Shown here: one piece after another, positions 32,450-44,549 of the stretch
Position numbering within the stretch: the first letter of the stretch is position 1
Layout: each line of letters begins with the position of its first letter
Origin: Gossypium raimondii
Taxonomy: Eukaryota; Streptophyta; Magnoliopsida; Malvales; Malvaceae
Length of the DNA: 64,000 nt
Assembly: GCF_025698545.1 (NCBI RefSeq)
Contig: NC_068569.1
Location: 47,497,218 to 47,561,217 of the forward strand
Reading direction: 5' to 3'
Position numbers and translations under genes: made by a program
Notes under the pieces: generated by a model
Seen by the model: the letters and a program-made list of their open reading frames with translations, nothing else
Databases searched by the model: none
Told to the model about the DNA's origin: nothing

Positions 32450-32857
32450 TTTTTAAAGGTTATGTTTTTAGCAGCGTTTTTGCGAGAAGCGCCGGTAAAG
32501 GTTTATTCTTTAGCGGCATTTGTGATAAAAGTGCCGCTAAAGGTTAGAGTCTTTAGCGGCGTTTTTGGAAGAAGCGCGCTAAAGGTCTTGGTCTTTAGCG
32601 GCGTTTGTGGGAGAAGCGCCGCTAAAGGTCTTGGTCTTTAGCGGCGTTTGTGGGAGAAGCGCCGCTAAAGGTCATGGTCTTTAGCGGCATTTGTGGAAAA
32701 AGCGCCGCTAAAGGTCTTGGTCTTTAGCGGCGTTTGTTGGAAAAGCGCCGCTAAAGTTAGCGACGCTGTCATTAGCGGCATTTTTTGCGGTGCTTCTCTA
32801 AGCGCCGCTAATACTTTTAGTGACGCTAAAAAGCGCCGCTAAAAGCCTATTTTGGTG
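32450..32857. repeat. Right subterminal hairpin array of the 7.57-kb transposon
   Basis: About seven units of roughly 43-44 bp: TCTTTAGCGGCGTTTGTGGG followed by AGAAGCGCCGCTAAAGG. Each unit is an imperfect palindrome. The right end GCCTATTTTGGTG mirrors the left end. Confidence 0.9.
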
Positions 32858-32859
32858 TA

Positions 32860-33236
32860 AGAAGTAAATATATAGACTTCAACAAGGTTCATGGCAACGA
32901 TACATCAAGTTTAACGATACCATAAAGATTTTTGGCTTTCAAGAAAACATTGTTGATTGATGTATATACCAACAGATCAATAAGAGCAAGTTTATTTTCT
33001 TAGTTTTATATATTGATAATATTTTACTTGCTGCAAATGATTATGGTATATTGCATGAGACAAAAGTTTTCTCTCGAATAACTTTGAAATGAAACATATG
33101 GGAAAGGCATCCTATGTAATAGGAATTGAAATATTATGTGATAGATCATAAGGATTGTTAGGATTGTCTAAAAAATAACGTGTCAAAAGAGTTATGGAGA
33201 GATTTAATATGCATGATTGTTTAGCAAGGATTGCCA
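32860..33236 (+). pseudogene. Ty1/copia RT relic, right part
   Basis: Resumes the copia RT frame: a decayed [14 protein letters not shown]-like start, then KFNDTIKIFGFQEN, FIFLVLYIDNILLAAN (active-site YVDD read as YIDN, about 33007-33030) and NFEMKHMGKASYVIGIEI. Stops are present. It joins logically to 25009-25289. Confidence 0.82.
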
Positions 33237-33239
33237 ACC

Positions 33240-34187
33240 TTGTCTTTCCCTTCTTACTCAAGGATTCCGGGACAATGTTCGCTACAGAATAAAATAATTA
33301 CAATTAATAAATATCATATCACTCAATTCACAAGAATTTCAATTTTTCTATTATATTTTGTTTATTCTTCAATTTAGTCCCTAAATCATGACTAATTTTA
33401 ATTTCCATATTTACCTCAAATTTTATACTAATTAAACTCTAAGCTAAATTTTAGCTCCCTATTTTCAATTCTACTCGTTAATTTTGAATTTTTCACAATT
33501 TAGTCCCTATTGCTCAAAATTAACAATTTATTCTACAATTTAGTCCTTTTTCACTTCTAACTTAAAAATCTATCAATTTAATCCCTAATACTTAAAATAC
33601 TCAACCATGACAACAACCAAAATCTTGAACAATACTAAAAATTATAACATGAACCGGATAGCTCTAAGTACCGAAATTTCAAAAACATAAAACTTACAAG
33701 AAAATGAACTAAATTAACTAACCAATTGAAGTTTGAACGCTTGAAACCTATGGCAGTGCGTTTCTCTCTTCTTTTCTTTCTCAATTTGTTTTGCATGTAA
33801 AATAAAAGAAGAAATGGGTTTTGTTTTGTTTTGTTTTAATGCACTATTATTATTATTATTATTATTATTTTTAAGTTAACAGAATATATATTATATATAC
33901 ATATCGTAAATGTTGTTTCATTATGACCATCCATTAAAAGGAAACAAGGGTATATTTACTTATTTAGTCCCTTTGATTAATTTTAATTTATAATTCAACT
34001 TGTAACTCTTACGCGATTTAGTTCTTATACCTTAACAACTTCTAATTTCACGAAAATTACTTTACCAAAATCTAATTCACTCCTAAACTAACCTTAATAT
34101 TCAATAAAAATATTTATAGGTTCGCTTTACGGGAATGGAATCCCAAACCTCGCTTTTCATCATCTCTGACTATTAGGTCATTACAAA
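33240..34187 (-). mobile_element. Probable solo or partial LTR of a gypsy element, minus orientation
   Basis: Read from the minus strand it begins TGTAATGACCTAATAGTC and contains CCTATAAATA (a TATA-like box) soon after. It ends in CT/AG-rich DNA and repeated 'CAATTTAGTCCC'-type phrases on the plus strand, typical of cotton LTRs in my memory. It contains a (TTA)n run at 33845-33869. I found no clear target duplication, so limits are approximate. Confidence 0.35.
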
Positions 34188-34700
34188 ACGGGTCAAGCCT
34201 CGGGTAAGGTTTTTTGGGCTTGAGCCCAACCCAACTTTGCAAAAAAAAATGTTATTTTGTTGTTGTTTTCCACTATTTTGCTATTATTTCAGGATTATGT
34301 TGCTACAATTTTATTGTTATTATTTGGATATTGTATAACTCTTGTTTTATTATTAATTTTGCTATTATTTTAAAGGGGTTTGCTTATTAAGTTGCACATA
34401 TCTTAGTGTTATTTAAGTATAAAGTTTTTTAAAATTTGTTAGAAAACATTTATTTTAATGTTTTTGACATGTTATATATATTTTTAAATTTTTTATATAA
34501 AAATAAATTTAAAAAATTTTAATACGAGCAGGCTTGGTCGGGCTCGAATTTTAACATTTTTATCCAGGTTGAACTTGGGTAAAAATTTTAGTCCCATTTT
34601 TTGGGTTGGGTTGGGTCCAAACTTATCGATTGACCTAGAATTTATTAGGGCTCGGTCCGACTCGACTCATGGACAATTTGACTTGGGAAATGGTTTTAGA
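34188..34700. repeat. Dispersed repeat with GGGCTTGAGCCCAACCC-type motifs
   Basis: Phrases such as GGGCTTGAGCCCAACCCAAC and GGTCGGGCTCG (34208-34680) recur in related form at 43088-43270. No coding capacity; family unknown. Confidence 0.45.
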
Positions 34701-34961
34701 AAAAACTGATGTGGATTAAAAAGTAAAAGAAAAAACCCTTAAAATTTAGCTAGAAAAACAAACCCAAATTCAGCTTTTGAATTGTAAACATTAAATGAAA
34801 TTATCTCTATGATGCATAAACAGATCTTTTCAACAAATTGGAATATCCTATTGGTATGGCTCAAATGTTGTAGGTTCCAATTTCGTGGTTGCCATGGATG
34901 GAAAAATGTGGCTTTTCAAACATTGTGAGTTGGTCAAGAATTGAGTGCGTATACAATGGCG

Positions 34962-35048
34962 ATGAAGTTATGTGCTTGGAGTGATTTAAGTCCAGGTAGA
35001 AGGTTTTATGGGTGTTCAAATTCCCCCGTTGCTTGCTTGGTAAACTAA
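34962..35048 (+). pseudogene. GRF-type zinc finger remnant
   Basis: A 28-codon frame reads CAWSDLSPGRRFYGCSNSP, the core of a GRF zinc finger (C...NPGRRFYGC...). The N-terminal CxCG part is not seen in frame. Such domains are common in small plant proteins and in some transposon proteins. No gene context remains. Confidence 0.5.
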
Positions 35049-35341
35049 ATTAGGGTTTGATAATATTTGGGTATTTGTTTGAATGAACATTGGGTTAACA
35101 AAATATTCCATTAATCTATTCTTCTTTGATGGTGTAAGTCGCGAGGACTTAGTGCTTTGTTTGGAATTTAATTTCTATAGGTATATTCTAACATGAAATG
35201 TGTATAGTAAGTTTATATTGAAGTTTTTGTACTTAGGGTTTTGTCCTCCTCTTAAATTTTACACACAAAAAAATGTGTACGGGTTAGTTTGACTATAATA
35301 GTTAATAAATTGACCATAATAGTTCATAAATAATATATAAT

Positions 35342-35650
35342 GGGATAAATTTTAAAATTATACATGAATTTTAAATTGGTGCAATTATACACGTGAAACT
35401 CTAATTGTGGTTCAAATGTATACTTGAAACTTTAATTCGATTTAATCATACATATTTAAAGAAATAAATACATCAATTTATTTTTTATATTAAATAAATA
35501 TAATTATGTATGTATGCAATATATAAACATAAAAGGATGTTATATCAATAATTGTGTTAATAATTTACAAAATTAGATCAAATCGAAACTCATATATATA
35601 TACAATTACACATTAAATCATAGTTCATGTATAATTTTGGGATTTATCCC
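35342..35650. mobile_element. MITE-like element with about 27-bp inverted ends
   Basis: The left end GGGATAAATTTTAAAATTAT (35342) is mirrored by the right end ATAATTTTGGGATTTATCCC (35631-35650), with ACATGAA/TTCATGT extending the match. The 309-bp interior is AT-rich and non-coding. Flanks are AT-rich, so a target duplication cannot be fixed. Confidence 0.65.
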
Positions 35651-37405
35651 ATATATATTTAATATAAATATACTAGTTTAAATTATATAAATGTATTATT
35701 TATAAAAATTTATATACGAAATATAAAATCAATTATTATATAAATAATTAAAATTTACTATTTAAAACACTGTACTATATGAATAAAAAAAGATAAAATA
35801 CCATATGAATCGATTTTAAGGTATGTTTTTGGTTTTGATTTGTACTTGCGATCTATTATCTACGCACAAATTTTATAAATATTTGTAATTTTTGTTGAAA
35901 GAAACTGATTTGTTTATTTTCAAAGTTGACAAGGACTAAAAGGGTATTTACACCAATCTATTATTCAAATTATTTGAGTTATTTGAATTGTAAAATTCAA
36001 CTTGACTCAAACTCAAATCGAGTTGACTCAAATAAATTGATTCGATTAACTTGAATTTTGAATTTTTTTCGATTTTTTCGAATTGAATCAAGTTTTGTTA
36101 ACCCCTATTTGGCAATGTGAGAGTTTGGATGTATCCAAGTTTAAGACCCATCATGTACAATTATATGTGTGGGTCTCTAAGTCTCGTCATGTACTATTAT
36201 CATGCATGGGTTTCAGTTCAATTAATCAATTCTAAGATTGTTCAGATTCTTAATTTATTTGATTCTATATTTTACGATTGCTGAGGCATATAAGTGATTT
36301 TACTTCGATTGTACATATAAACTTTCAAAAGAAATTATTAATAATTATTAAACCGATGATCCTACATTAATTTAAATTAATAGTCGGATTGGTCAACCAA
36401 TCCAATTAATGAGTTTATTTTGATTAATAAATTAATTTAATTACATGGAGGGACTCTTAATTTAGCAAGACAGAGAAACATAAAATGTTAACATTGGTCA
36501 ATCTGTAAGTATACCAACACGAAAAATACAGGGATTACTAAATTTAATACATACTTAAAAAGATAAAGCACAAATATATAAAGAAAGATACTGATAATAT
36601 AAAATAGTTTTAATCCAAATCTCACCCTCTGATTATATAATCTCTCTTTTTTTCTTAACTCTCCAATTTCACATCCCCAAATCCCTTTCAGGATTTCAAA
36701 TTTTAAGGTCTGTTTCTTTTAATCTCTTTCTTTCTTTTTTACTGAAGTTTTCGTTTCTTTCATTCGATCTTTTTTCGGGATTAACTTTGTGTTTTATTTT
36801 TGTTATACAAAAATTATCTGTTTTTTGAAAATGATTTTACTTTGCCTTCTTAGCTTTAGTTCTAACTTTTTTCTTGGTTGAATACGTGAATTGTAGGTGT
36901 GGAAATGTTTCTGAAATGAATACGTGGTTGCCAATTCAGCTATGAAAATTGGACTTGGTAAGTTCATTGGTCTTACTAATCCGAAAGTTAGGGTTTTTTT
37001 ATATGAATTCTTGGTTAGTAAATTCACATTTTTTAATTTGGGAGCATGTTTTAACTAGTAATTCGGATTTCTGTGTTCAATTTTGAGCATTTTTGTTGTT
37101 GTTGTTGGTTCATTTGCAGGATTCTTCGGGCATAATTTCATAAACTGAAATGTTGTCAACTTCGATCAGGATTCAGTTTTCCAGTGTGATTCCTATGTTG
37201 TAAAACTATGAATTAGGGTTTTAGATGGTACTGGAGTTTTGTGTTTATAATGTGTTTGTTATTTTGTGTAAACCAGATAATCAAAACCAAATGTGTTGCT
37301 ATTTTGGTTGGTTTTGATTTTAGAGAATTCAAAGAACAAGCAAATTGGAAGTAGAAGTAGAAGGACAGAAAACAGTTTTGTGAACCTAATTTGGAGATAT
37401 TTTAT
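35651..37405. other. Upstream region and probable 5' UTR of DA2L
   Basis: AT-rich non-coding DNA to about 36600, then CT-rich leader-like DNA (36640-36770). Possible 5' UTR introns are suggested by acceptor-like TTTGCAG at about 37113-37119 and donor-like TTGGTAAGTT near 36960. No protein-coding exon before 37406 was seen. The promoter cannot be placed with confidence. Confidence 0.45.
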
Positions 37406-40400
37406 ATGGGTAATAAGTTGGGAAGGAGAAGGCAAGTGGTGGACGAGAAGTATACGCGCCCCCAAGGGTTGTATGTTCATAAAGATGTGGATGTTAAGAA
37501 GCTGAGAAAACTGATACTTGAATCGAAGCTTGCTCCATGTTACCCTGGCAATGAAGAGTGCTGTTATGATCTTGAAGAATGCCCGATTTGCTTTTTGGTT
37601 TGTATTTATACTGTTGTGTTGCTTCTTAAGTTTAACTCTCCAGTTGTAATTTCATTCTTTTTTTCCATCATTGCATATTTGGAAGCCTATGCTATTTACT
37701 TGTATTTTTAAAATTAGTTGTTGTTGAATGTAATACCTTGTGGTTACCTCAATATATTTTTTTTTCCCATTGTATTTTAGTATTACCCGAGTCTCAACAG
37801 ATCAAGATGTTGCATGAAAAGTATTTGCACAGGTAAACTATATGTGCATTTTCTGACTGATTCATATTGATATTGCTAGTTTTATGAAATTTTGATGGAT
37901 TTTTATTTGCACCAGAGTGTTTTCTACAGATGAAGAATCCAAACTCGACCCGTCCTACCCAGTATCCTTCACATTAATGAAGTGTTGACTGTAGAACTTT
38001 TTAATTTGATTAGTTGGCTCTGTATATATATTCAAATGTTTGCTTTCCTTGACATTTTGAGGTGTCCTTTCTGCAAAACCTCAAACTACGCTGTGGAGTA
38101 CCGAGGTGTGAAAACAAAGGAGGAAAAAGGGATCGAGCAAATTGTAAGTTCCCACTCTTTGCAAAACAAAGAAGGGTTTCAGATCCTATGATTATCATTT
38201 TAATATTTGTTTCTGCTATTTAAAACTTGCAGGAAGAACAACGTGTCATAGAAGCACAAATTAGAATGAGGCAGCAGGAACTTCAGGATGACGAAGAGAG
38301 AATGCAGAAAAGACAAGAATTCAGTTCTTCAAGCACCGCTGTTTCACCGGGGGAAGTTCAATACGGTTCAGCTGCTGGTATCAACTTATTGTGATATTTT
38401 ATTGTGTATAGTGATTCTTTGTTCCTTCGACATTGTTCCATCTAAAATTTTTTTCCTATACATTCTTGATTTTTGCAGCTCAATCCTCTGTTGAGGAGGA
38501 ACTAGTTTCTTCTCAAGATTCGCAGGCTGCCATGATGGTTCAACAACCATCACATCCTAGGACAAACAGGTAGGCAGTGTTTTATTTCTTACAGTCATAT
38601 GTTAAGAGAAAAAGAAGTGCATTTAGCATGGTTGCTAGTTTGCATTGCATTTCCTTTTTCTATTCAAATTTCGGAACTCATCTTGCAAGATTGGTCTTAG
38701 CATTTTTATTTCAAGTTGTATTCAGGTGAGGATAAAAAGTATGCTTATGCTATATTTGTTCAGAAAAGTTTTGTGTAGTCATATGTTGAGAGAAAAAAGA
38801 AGTGCATAGAGCATAGTTGCTCATTCATATCAGTGTTCATTTTTCTATTCAAATCTCAGGACTCGTCTTTTATGATTGGTTTAAGTGCCTTCATTTCAAG
38901 TTGTGGTGAGGTGAAGATAAATTATGTTTATGCTAGATTTGTTCAAAAGAGTTCTGTGCAGATGGTCCTCAAACTACAGCTGTGACTGATATTTGTTGTG
39001 GAGTTCAAAAGGGATGGTAAAAGGACTGATGGGGTTAATGTGAAAGTGTGTTTGAAGGTGAATTTTTAGTTGAAAGTTGTGTTGCAATGACTATTAAGAG
39101 TTTCCACTTTCCAGTTCAGCACCAAAGTTGTCTCTTGCTTAGCTCATGGTTGAGAAAAAATGTCAGATGACAAGTAGTTTGCCATTTCACAAGTGTTTTT
39201 GAGATCAAACTATTTATTTAGATGTGTGGCACACAGGAAAGACGAGATTTTGGATGAGTGCTTTAAGGAATGAGTTCCACTTATTGGAACAGAATGAGTG
39301 AAACAAATATAAGGGGGGGAGACCTATAATTTCAATAATGAGAACATGTGAGTTAATGGAAGATATGACATGATAGAAAGTTCAAAGAAGATGTGGATGA
39401 AAACTGTAAAGAAGCCTTAATTTTAATAAGTTCAATGAGGATCTACCTTAATTTGCCTCGGTGGTTCAATCTAGTCATATATATGTTTATTTTTGATGTT
39501 GTACCTTCTCTTTTTGTGGGGAAAAGTCACTTATCAATATTAGATGGCACAAGCCAATGAGGCATTGGCTTAATAACAAGAGGCCCTGGGAACTTTAAGG
39601 TCTCTGGTTCAAGTCCCACCAACGCATGGGTTCTCTCCATATTTATTTTGGTTCAAGTTTCACCATATGTGGGTTTTGTTTAAATTTATTCTAGTTTAAG
39701 TTTAACCATGTGTAGACTCTGTCCAAATTTATTTTAGTTTTAAGTTCAGATATATATTCTGATTATCGGTCTGATTGTGCATTTTAATGATTGATTTTGA
39801 TTGTAGTCATTCAAGTGTATTTATTGTAATTGTAAGTGTGACTGTATTTGTAACTTCTTCTCCACCAAAAAAAAAAAAAAGATGGCTAATGGAATTCAGC
39901 AATGTGCTAACTTGCTGCAAAGTATGATACGTCCTTGGTTAATGGAAGTTGTGTTATCTACAAAAATAACTATAGTACATAGCAGTGAACCTCTATTTCT
40001 TTTCTTTTTTGATGGGAGACAATGGAGTCTGGTCTGCAGATGCACAAACTGCTTCCATTGGGTAGAGAAATGATGCCAATGATTCATAGTTTGTTGATTA
40101 TAATCCTATTTTCTATGAAAGATGCTAAAGAAAATAACAATTTAAGAAGAAAGGTATCACTTTGGGTGCATTTCATTGTGGTGAACTTTCTACCTTATAT
40201 TTTAATATGCTTTTGAATGAAAAAAAAGTTGAGACGGTATTTTATTTTCTGCTGCATAAGTACAATCAGTCTCGTTCAGGCCAAAACAAGGTTTTACGCT
40301 ATTGATCTTAATGATCGGATTGAACACTGTTTCACTATCTTTTATCAAATGCTTAAATTGTAGGGATGATGAGTTTGACGTAGATCTGGAGGAAATAATG

Positions 40401-41494
40401 GTCATGGAAGCAATTTGGCAGTCGATTCAGGTATGGAACTGATTGTAGAATGTAAGCATTTCCAGCAGTAAGAAAACTCGCATTGTCAGTTCAACCAAGT
40501 GTGCTTTTCAAAATTGCCATTCTTTCATTGAAGGTTTCCTTTTCTAGTTAAAGCTTGTTACTTGGACTGGGTGTGGGTGTCAGATATAGGAATGTGTCCA
40601 ACACGGTTATGGTTAGATTTTTTTTTTTTAAATATTTTGGAGGATCCTTGAGGTCATATTCCCATATCCGTCATACATGGATACTTAAATAAAAATGAAA
40701 AGTCAGAGCAACATATTAAAGAACTAAGAGTAATTTCACATATTAAAGTGTTCAATCCTTCTAATGCTTTTCTTTATTGTCATCTTGTTGTTTATATAAA
40801 GTCTCCACTTTACCTAATATATTACATATAGGCTTTGTTTGATTTTGTTTTTCTTTAATTTTGGTCTATCTGACTGTTGATTCTTGGATTGATTAAGGAG
40901 AACAGCAGACACAGAAAGTCTAACAATGGAGATGCTGCTTCTTCAGTACATGTTTCAGTAGATCGCTATGTCTCACCAGCTATGGCCACAGTGGCCGGTT
41001 CATCATCATCATCATCGTCATCATCTCCTTCTGGTGGTTTTGCTTGTGCAGTAGCTGCCCTTGCTGAGCGTCAGCAGATCAGTGGAGAATCTTCTCTTGA
41101 CTACAATGGAAATATACCACCGTTCAATATGCTTCCTGGCAGCAGCAGGTTTTATAACAGGTTGGACCGAGTTTCCGAGAATCGTCCTGCAGAGAGCCCG
41201 GTTGACATGCCAACTGGTGGTCTGATGACACCTTCAAGAGATGAAGGGGAATGGGGAGTAGATTTTGGATCGGAGGTGGCTGAAGCAGGGACTAGCTACG
41301 CAAGTCCTGATGTTACAGAAGATATAGGTGGGATCTCAACAATACCACAACAGGATGAAATAAGGGGTAGCTTTCTAAATGTGCCCCGACCCATTGTTCC
41401 GGAAAGTTATGAAGAGCAGATGATGCTGGCTATGGCTGTATCTCTGTCTGAAGCTAAAGCTATGACAAGTAACCCTGGAGTTCCATGGCAATAG
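37406..41494 (+). CDS. DA2L: DA2/GW2-type RING E3 ubiquitin ligase (8 coding exons)
   Basis: CDS join: 37406-37597, 37781-37832, 37916-37961, 38062-38143, 38233-38377, 38479-38569, 40364-40430, 40898-41494; 1272 nt, 423 residues, no stops, all borders GT-AG. I chose ATG 37406 because it opens the family's conserved start [20 protein letters not shown]. The RING-type finger spans Cys59-Cys101 (CPIC, CC at 74-75, CTEC at 80-83, CPFC at 98-101). A charged helical region follows (residues about 120-170). Then come [14 protein letters not shown] (about 212-225), a poly-Ser run (about 260-268) and a C-terminal [15 protein letters not shown] that resembles a ubiquitin-interacting motif. In Arabidopsis and rice, DA2 and GW2 restrict seed and organ size with DA1. 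The long sixth intron holds a SINE. This is the only apparently intact host gene here. Confidence 0.93.
38594..38955 (+). repeat. Tandem duplication of about 180 bp in DA2L intron 6
   Basis: The segment from AGTCATATGTTAAGAGAAAA (38594) to about 38770 recurs, diverged, from AGTCATATGTTGAGAGAAAA (38777) to about 38955. Non-coding. Confidence 0.8.
39542..39886 (+). mobile_element. SINE in DA2L intron 6
   Basis: Body 39549-39879, flanked by the 7-bp direct repeat AGATGGC (39542-39548 and 39880-39886). The head contains a pol III box B, GGTTCAAGTCCC (39606-39617), and an A-box-like GCCAATGAGGCATTGG (39553-39568). The tail is a run of A after CCACC (39867-39880). It is in the same orientation as the host gene. 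Length about 330 bp, normal for plant SINEs. Confidence 0.8.
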
Positions 41495-43736
41495 TTTTAT
41501 GTCCAATCTATCAGCGATCGTCTTTCTCGAACAGATAATGCTGACCATGGCTGTTAGCTTGTGGAGTCTCGAGCTGTGATGAAGTGCACCAAGTAGCTCC
41601 AATGCAACCGGTTTAAAAGGTCAAGGTAGTGATGATCCCTTTCTCTTCCTCACACGATTATCATTCCATACATAGATTTTAAAATTGCAAACAGATTATT
41701 CTACCAAATCCAAGGCCGCTTGTTTTAACCAATTCATAAATGTTTTTGGGGTCCCATTTGCTACATTCAGTTTCATTTGTTAGCATGTTCATATCCCACA
41801 AACAAAACCATTTATGATGGCTTTCATTAGTACCATAGCATGCACGTCTCAAATGAAAATAGGCTTTTGTAAAGTGTAGTCTCGAACCTCGAGTTTAGTT
41901 CGGTTGGCATTAGTATTTTGCAGGAGGTTAAGGAAGGCTTCTTTTGAGTCTTGTCTTATATGTAGTCTCGTTCATTGACAGCTTACATTTTTATAGGATG
42001 CTACTCATGTCCTGTTTTGGGAAGCTAGTCAAAAAGTTGTAGAATTATAGTTTTAAGGCTACCTTATATAATGATATATACGAATATGATAACATGTATC
42101 ATGCTTTCTGGGCTTGGCCTCTATTTCTCATTAAATGATTAAAAATATTTAGGACCACATCGACCTACATGTTTCAATTATTATAATAAGAAATCATATT
42201 AGTATCTCATTCTTATTTGTCTTTACAGCGATGTCAAATCATATAATTAAGGGAGAATCTATAAGTTAAGTGGTTCCTTTTGGTGAAGAAAATATTTAAA
42301 AACTTTATAGATTTTGAGATTCTAATTTTAAATTTATTGAATTTTAACTTTTTTAAGGGTGATTTTATGTATCAATGGAGTTAGATTTTAGTTCAAAATT
42401 AGTATACTTTCAACATTTTAGTTATTATTATTATTATTATTAATAGAATTAATAGTCTAATTTGATTTTGGGACGCTAAGAAAAAAATTACTGTAAGACT
42501 TGAGTGTTGATATAGAAAATGGTCATGGGTGCGAAAAAACAAAAAATTAGTACATGATGAAGCGTGGTTTTAAAATTTAAGTGGTCGAATTGATTAGATT
42601 ATTAACTTTTGATTTGATCAATTGTTGATTACTAAAATTTTATAAAAAATTTTAAAAATTATAAAAATTGATTCAATCGTCAGTTTAGAGTGGTTTATGA
42701 TATATACGAGTTTCGACGACGTTTAGGGGTAAAATTTTATTTTGATTCTCTTAAAAATGATAAAAATTTGATTTCATCTTTTAAAAGTTATAAATATATA
42801 AACTATTAAAATAATAAAATTATATTTTTTACTATCGTAAGAATTACAATTTAATTTTATTCTCTAAATAAATTTTCTAGCTTCGTCTGTGCCGACGTTT
42901 AAACAGAATCATAAGCTAGAATACTGATCCTGTACACTTTTTTGCTTCTGGTCAGGGAACAAGATGTCAAAACGTGCAACAATGAGATGAGATGGAGAAA
43001 CCTAATAATCAGAAGATTAGATGGAAGGTTTAATCGAAAGTTGTTGTTAGCCTTCAAGGACATCACATGTTGAATTAGGTAATGAGAAGTAGAATTGTTC
43101 ATGGGTTGGGCTATTTATTCAGGTTCGAAAGCCCGCTCAAAATTTGAGAGGACTTGAGTAAAAACAATAGACCCGAAAAATAGGCTTGGCAAAAAAATTA
43201 GGCCTGTTTAAAATATGGATCAAGTTTGGGCTTAAACATTCAAGACCCAAAGCACGACTTGTTTTTAAGTCTATAATTATTTATATTATGTTATTTTTAT
43301 ATATTATGTAATTTATAACACATTAAAAAATAAACTTATATTAAATATATAATACTAATCTAATGTAAACATTAAAATAGTGTTAAGATCATTGTAAACA
43401 AATTTTAATAGATAAAAATAAAATTATTAAATATTAAATCAAAATATTATAAATATTTTTTAAAAATTAAAATAACATGGACGAGATTAAATGAGTTCGG
43501 GTTAATTATTTGCAAATATAGACAAAATTTAGTAAAATTTTTAAATAATATTTTAAATTGATTCAAACTTAAACAAATATAAAATATATTAATAGTATAC
43601 TTAAATCCAATCTAAACCCGATTTAACCTATCAACTGAGAAGGGATGCAATTATCAAGAAAAGGGCAACTTTGGTCTCAATTACTACTAAATATGTCTTT
43701 TTGTGGGCCTTTAACTTAACTTTAAAAAGTAGTCTC
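41495..43736. other. DA2L 3' UTR and downstream intergenic DNA
   Basis: The first few hundred bases are probably 3' UTR; no clear polyadenylation site could be fixed. From about 42100 the DNA is AT-rich with an (ATT)n run at 42422-42442. At 43088-43270 lies a diverged relative of the repeat at 34188-34700. No coding sequence recognised. Confidence 0.5.
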
Positions 43737-44549
43737 TAAGGCCCGGTTCTCCTCTGCTTTTTAAACGGACTTTTGCAATAAAAAGTGCTTTTCTCTTAAA
43801 AGCAAAGAAGAACTGCCATCGTTTCAGAATTTTTTTCACCATCTAAAAAGTGCTTTTTGGCTGATGGAGAAGTTAAAAATTTCAACTTTTCTTCAGCCAA
43901 AAGTCCGTTTGGCTGATTATTTCCCATTCTAACCTGTCTTCTCCCCCAAAAAAGTTTCTTTTCTCTGATTCTTTGGAGCTCTATACCCATTTTTTTCACA
44001 TTTTCACTTTCAAAGTTCTTTCGTCAGGTTCTTTGTTCTTCTTCCGCCGGTGAGTTTCTTTTCTTCTTCTTCTCTTTAATTATTTCCTCAAGTTCTGATT
44101 GTTTGATTTTTACAAAAATTTTACAGAAATTAATTGACTGATTACTTTGAAAATTAATCAGGGAAAATTCTGGCTTACTGCTTTGCTTTACTGCTTCTTT
44201 TGCCTTATTGCTTGTGCCTTACTACTTTACTGCTTTCGATTAGAATGAGGGAAAATTCTGGCTTACTGTTTTTTATTAGAATTTTCAGGGAAAATTCTAG
44301 ATTACTGCTTTGCTTTACTGCCTTACTGCTTTAACTATTAGTTGTGCCTTTACCTTACTGCTTTTTTTAGTTGATGAAAACAGATGAAAACAGAAGAATT
44401 TATCTGAAAATCTGGAATTCAAGAGAAGTTGATAAGAGGCGAAGCATTCGTGCACGAAACCTATGGTGCATACAAGACCCTTGAAGAACTTTGGGATGGT
44501 GAAATCTGAGGTAACCATATTCTAGGTGTTCGATCACATGCTTACTATT

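Larger units (their letters stand above)
25290..32857. mobile_element. 7.57-kb DNA transposon carrying three captured gene fragments
   Basis: The left end CACCAAAACAGACTTTTAGC (25290) and the right end are inverted copies: 22 of the first 24 bases pair, and the right end reads GCTAAAAGCCTATTTTGGTG on the plus strand. TA flanks both ends (25288-25289, 32858-32859). Both subterminal regions are arrays of GCGGCG hairpins. The element splits a copia RT frame exactly (FKL before, SIYGLKQ-like after). No transposase is visible, so it is non-autonomous. Inside are pieces of ATP synthase subunit d, PI4-kinase alpha and VPS35 with introns retained. Superfamily is uncertain. Subterminal repeat arrays recall CACTA elements, but the end is CACCA and a 3-bp duplication is not clear. 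A TA duplication is also possible. Confidence 0.8.

Noticed and set aside
25290-32857. Helitron as the class of the gene-carrying element
   Set aside because: Helitrons lack inverted ends and end in CTRR after a hairpin; this element has paired CACCAAAA/TTTTGGTG ends.
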